64,000 nt of DNA from Heliocidaris erythrogramma (lineage: Eukaryota > Echinodermata > Echinoidea > Camarodonta > Echinometridae), in assembly GCA_025617745.1 (NCBI GenBank), contig CM046857.1, positions 24,893,761 to 24,957,760 of the forward strand, in the 5' to 3' direction. Numbering within the stretch: the stretch's first letter is position 1; every line of letters begins with the position of its first letter. The translations under genes were made by a program, and so were the position numbers. Shown one piece after another: positions 60,263 through 64,000 of the stretch. The notes beneath the pieces were generated by a model that did not search any database, was not told the origin of the DNA, and saw nothing but the letters and a program-made list of their open reading frames with translations.

Positions 60263-62187
60263 GCAAGATGCTTGGGTGTAATAAGGACAAAAATGTTTTT
60301 CTACATGTGTTTTATGTCGGAGTCAATACAAAAACATAAAGACAAATACACCAGGTTTCCATTTCACGTACCTGGCTGACCCTATCTCCACCCCTCCTTC
60401 CCCCCCCCCCCTCTCTCTCTCTCTCTCTTCTCTCCCCTTCACCATGACTTGTTCACCCGCTCCGTACTTTGATTCTTCTGACTTTCTTTTCTCGTTAAAC
60501 CCTTCTTTTTCTCTGCTTTCCTCCCAAAATCCCGTCACCTCTCTCCCCTCCCTTTTCTTGGCGGAAACTATCTGTGTTTTACCTAGTGACTTCTTTGTTA
60601 CTCTACAACCTAATAAGTGCAAATGTAAACATCAATCGATTCTTTGATTTTTGGTTTAAAATTTTGTCATCCTTGCATCTTGTTGCATACACATTTTTTT
60701 GATAAAAATGTGTATTTTGATGAATTTCAAATCTTCACTTTTACCCTGTAAATATTTTCATTATTCGGCAACACCTTGCTGCAATATTTATAAAATCTTT
60801 GAACTGAATTTAAATTAACTAAATCAAATACGGAGTGGGGTCCCGCAGATCCATCCCTTCCGTCTCTAATGAACAGTCGCCGCGATGTAAGCCAGGTATG
60901 TCGAAAATAGCATGAATAACAATAAATCGTCTTTATCTTTCAAAAATCTTTCATATACACTGTATTCTAAATTGTGCAATTTCTGCAATTTCGCATAAAT
61001 CCCTATATTTCTATCAAAAGTCAGGATAAAGATACGTCTTTCTTCAGTTCGACTGTACTTTTTGAATTGCCTTTCATAAAAATGGATGTTTATACCTATG
61101 ATAATATATTCAGGAGGAAAAGATGACAATCAAACTAGACTTAAAGAAAGAATTATTATTGACCTAAAAAGAAAATGCAAAAAATATTTTCCTATTTTTA
61201 TGTACCGTATACAAAACAAAGAAATTTTCGATTCTCTATCTGACATGTCTGACATGAGGTCACAAACGATCGTGCGACCACGATAAGCCAAAGTCTAACT
61301 TTCCATAGATTTTGTGTCAAAGGTGCGTAATACATGAAAAGACAAAGAGTTTTGTGTGCAAATAAAGCAGCTGCCAATATGGGACGAAAACAGTATGCTA
61401 GTAGGGGCTAACTTACAAGCCCCCTCCCAGCGCATTTGGCTAAGCACTTCGTTCAAAAAAAATTCCACGTATTGGATATAATAGCAGTCGATAATGTAAC
61501 TTATATGCCTATTGTTTCAATTGGCCTATAAAGAATTTGGGGGGTTATATGTCGTTTTCTCGAAGGTACGATGATACTACGAGCTTTCGTAATCCAAAGG
61601 TTCGTAATTAAGAAATTGATTTAGGGTTTATAATACAAAACATAAAATAGGGTTCAAAATTCAGTTTCAGTTTTCGAAATTACAAACCGTTCTAACTATA
61701 TGGCTATACCCAGCATGCACATGAGTTGGCTGGTGTGTCCTTAGCTATGATTCTGTGTTGTTATGTCTGTTTTATATCTGCATGTATTTCTTTATTATCA
61801 TGTCTGGAAATCAGATAAATAAACGAAATGGAAGTAAGCCCCAAAATGAAATATATTCCATAATAGGATATATTGCAATTTACTGGAGCCGAGTACATAT
61901 CGAATAAAAAAGGACTTATTGTAGAAAAGTATTGGAAAAAAACATATCACGCATGTCATCTATGTACATACTTACATGTTCATCGACTTTAATACGTCTC
62001 GATTTTATCCTTGGCCTCCCCTCCCGACCTGATTAACCGAGGAGCGAACATTAAATTAAAATCTTTATATCCACGGGAGGGCACGGTAGGAGAAATTGAA
62101 ATGAACTAGCACGTGTAATGCATAACTTAAAGACAGTCTGCACTTCCTTTTGTAACTGGATCGCCTAGTAAGGTCAAAATAGCGAGG
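60263..62187. other. Intergenic, no recognised gene
   Basis: A C-run plus CT microsatellite lies at about 60395-60430. Overlapping frames at 60866-61286 on both strands have no recognisable domain and are not called. AT-rich, otherwise plain. Confidence 0.4.
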
Positions 62188-62601
62188 GTGAGCGATGGAG
62201 AAATGGAAAAGAGAGAAAAAGAGGGATCGGGAGAATACAATAATTTTTACAGTTCTATGATCATTTTCTTGTCTTACCCGTACTGTATCTTCTCGTGTTT
62301 ATTCCGTCTGAAGCCTACTCAAACCACATCTAGACGAACATGCCGCTTCCAGACACCCTGCTGCTTTAATCAGGGAAACGTCAACGATGCGTTGCCTAGC
62401 AACCGTCTCAGCCTCTCCTCCTTGGAAGCCGCATATGCATCGGTACTGCATGCTTGTTGTTATAGCGGCGTTGAGCAAGGCAGGAGAACGGCAATCAGCA
62501 TCTTGGGAGCATCTTTTGAAGAAAGAGCATCTCCATTCAGAGGCTCTGCGTCCACAAGGCCGTGCAACGTAAGACGGCATCCATCTGCTGCCGATCAGTA
62601 A
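62188..62601. other. GC-richer patch, possible promoter or exon of an unseen gene
   Basis: Base composition rises in 62300-62590 and both strands show ~90-140 codon frames, but none has a recognisable domain. An X-box motif lies inside. It may be a promoter-proximal region. The coding alternative is weak. Confidence 0.3.
62391..62403. promoter_or_regulatory. RFX X-box-like motif
   Basis: GTTGCCTAGCAAC is a symmetric X-box with half sites GTTGC and GCAAC. RFX factors bind such sites in ciliary gene promoters. Whether a promoter exists here is not shown. Confidence 0.4.
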
Positions 62602-63289
62602 CTGTCATACAGGTAGGCATCTATGATAATCATTCTAAGCTTCCACGGTGATGCATAATTTTTCAGAGGGGCTAGATGTTAGTGTTCTCTTGATTTCCTT
62701 CTCTTCCTGCCTCATTTCTGAATACTACAGGGACTGCATCTGAGGTGTTATTCGCTGTAGAAAGTTTGTGATTATCATTGCTATTATCATTATCAGTATT
62801 TTTATTATCATTCATTATTATTACTATCGTGTATATACGTCAAAGTGAAGGCAAGTGAAGAACCCCTTTGTGAGATTTATTTTAGCTCTAGTTAAACTGC
62901 AAATTTGAAATGATTGTTTTGAAAGATAGGGGTTGTGAGTCCGGACAATTCTTACAAAAATTGACTTGTAAATTTTGCCGTCAGATTTCACCAGAAATAT
63001 GCATAAGGTAACACTGAAAGCGGTGAATATTTTCAATTCATACAACTGTCAAACTATCTTGTAAAACATTTGTCACAATTAATAGTTGTTCGATTTACTG
63101 TTTAAAATTGACCAACCCGTTGTCCGGACACACAACTTGTGGGTATACTTAATAAATACAATAATTTAAAGACTGAAAAATGTGATAAAAAACTACATAT
63201 TTTATTAGATGAATTCAACTACATGTACTATTTGCGTTGGTACATACGGATCACGTTGCTTGAAAATTAATGTCTATTAAGCCGTGATG
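62602..63289. other. AT-rich intergenic DNA
   Basis: A short ATT/ATC microsatellite lies at 62770-62825. Nothing else recognised. Confidence 0.4.
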
Positions 63290-63546
63290 CAGTGGCGCAG
63301 CATGATTCTAGACAGTGAGGGGGCACAGGCATCATGGGGGGGGGGGGGGTCTATTTTATGTATGGAATGCAAAAAAAAAAAACCCAACAAGGCCACTGAT
63401 GGGGGAAGGGTTTTAGATGTCTTCTTTTATAACGTTCATTTTACCTTTCTCTGTCTCCTTTTATGATTTCCTTTCATTCTCTTTTCACCATTTAACGAGG
63501 GGGGGGGGGGGGGGGGTACCCCTGGCAATCCGTAGCTACACCACTG
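63290..63546. mobile_element. hAT-like miniature element with G tracts at both ends
   Basis: CAGTGGCGCAGC at the left and GTAGCTACACCACTG at the right are imperfect inverted repeats of the hAT type. The 8 bp outside are CCGTGATG and ACGTGATA (6 of 8 match), a decayed target duplication. G runs of 13 and 17 lie inside at about 63337 and 63500. Confidence 0.7.
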
Positions 63547-64000
63547 ACGTGATACATGCATCAAACAAGAGAAGAAGCCATACAAAGCGCATTCTTTAAA
63601 ATGTCTACTCGTCCACTGAACGAATATAGTTTGAGACCGGTTTAAGGAAACCTAAACTCGTGTTTCCATGGCAACCATTTGTTCCACTAGAAACGCCTCG
63701 CCAATGCTTAAGTTGCACATGATGGTGAATCATCTGTGCATAATGCTAATGAATTGAAGAAAGAGAAGAAACTGTAGACTTGACATTTCCGATTTTTGTA
63801 ACATTATTTTCACCCCGTGCATTTCTTTTCTTGTACGAATTTTGAATAAAAGAAAAAAAGAGGTGTAACAACGGTAAAGATTTGTCTTTACAATGCATTT
63901 TTTTTTTGTTTGAAAATCTCTGATAGGTACAAAAAAAAGGGGAATAAATAAAATAGTTGTCACATTTACAGGTGTCTTTTTCGACCGAAAAAAGGATGGG
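63547..64000. other. Right end of window, no gene recognised
   Basis: Contains an X-box-like site (63662-63675) and A/T-rich sequence. No coding region is supported. Confidence 0.4.
63662..63675. promoter_or_regulatory. RFX X-box-like motif
   Basis: GTTTCCATGGCAAC fits the extended X-box consensus (half sites around AT) with one deviation from perfect symmetry. It is the second such motif in 1.3 kb. Confidence 0.4.

Noticed and set aside
62188-62601. 137-codon frame as a gene
   Set aside because: No recognisable domain, and the opposite strand is just as open. Kept only as a possible promoter or exon region.

Overview
The window looks like nuclear DNA of a marine invertebrate deuterostome, most likely an echinoderm such as a sea urchin. 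This is an inference. It rests on AT-rich DNA with spliced genes, a tRNA-derived SINE with a body of the kind reported from echinoderms and other marine animals, LINE copies with short tandem 3' tails, many small DNA transposons with poly-G tracts, and a B-box/coiled-coil/propeller gene of the TRIM type expanded in these animals. Only one host protein gene is well supported, plus one tRNA gene. Nearly everything else is satellite DNA or mobile elements, many of them inserted inside one another.

Layout. Bases 1-6190 are a tandem satellite (monomer about 212 bp) with a 5-monomer higher-order repeat of 1058 bp. Bases 6310-10550 are a spacer with a broken Tc1-like transposase, a palindromic repeat, a LINE tail and a small TTAA-flanked transposon. 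Bases 10555-22000 hold the same satellite in the opposite orientation, organised as a 4234-bp (about 20-monomer) higher-order repeat and cut near both ends by 5'-truncated LINEs. Bases 22.8-25.6 kb hold a SINE and a 2.4-kb element with short terminal inverted repeats that carries a long CAT/ATG minisatellite. Bases 26.2-31.1 kb hold a direct duplication of about 1.8 kb whose right edge falls inside a tRNA gene, so one copy has a whole tRNA and the other a stub. Bases 31-40 kb are AT-rich intergenic DNA with hAT-like and TTAA-type miniature elements, a THAP-domain pseudogene and two adjacent near-perfect hairpins.

Bases 40.5-47.75 kb are the TRIM-like gene on the minus strand. Exon 1 encodes two B-boxes. 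Exon 2 encodes a coiled coil and a probable beta-propeller. Between them lies a 5.4-kb phase-0 intron packed with a LINE fragment, two head-to-tail copies of a TTA-flanked element and a minisatellite-bearing hAT-like element. A poly(A) signal lies downstream.

Bases 48.4-60.3 kb are a transposon graveyard. They contain a TA-flanked miniature element, a second L2-like LINE copy nearly identical to the one in the satellite, and a nest of miniature elements in which target-site duplications give the order of insertion. Next come a LINE split by an 1800-bp TTAA element and a nearly full-length endonuclease/reverse-transcriptase LINE with several frameshifts. The last 4 kb are mostly featureless, apart from two RFX X-box-like motifs and one hAT-like miniature element.

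The elements appear to be non-autonomous or dead. No intact transposase or reverse transcriptase is present, so mobilisation would need enzymes encoded elsewhere.
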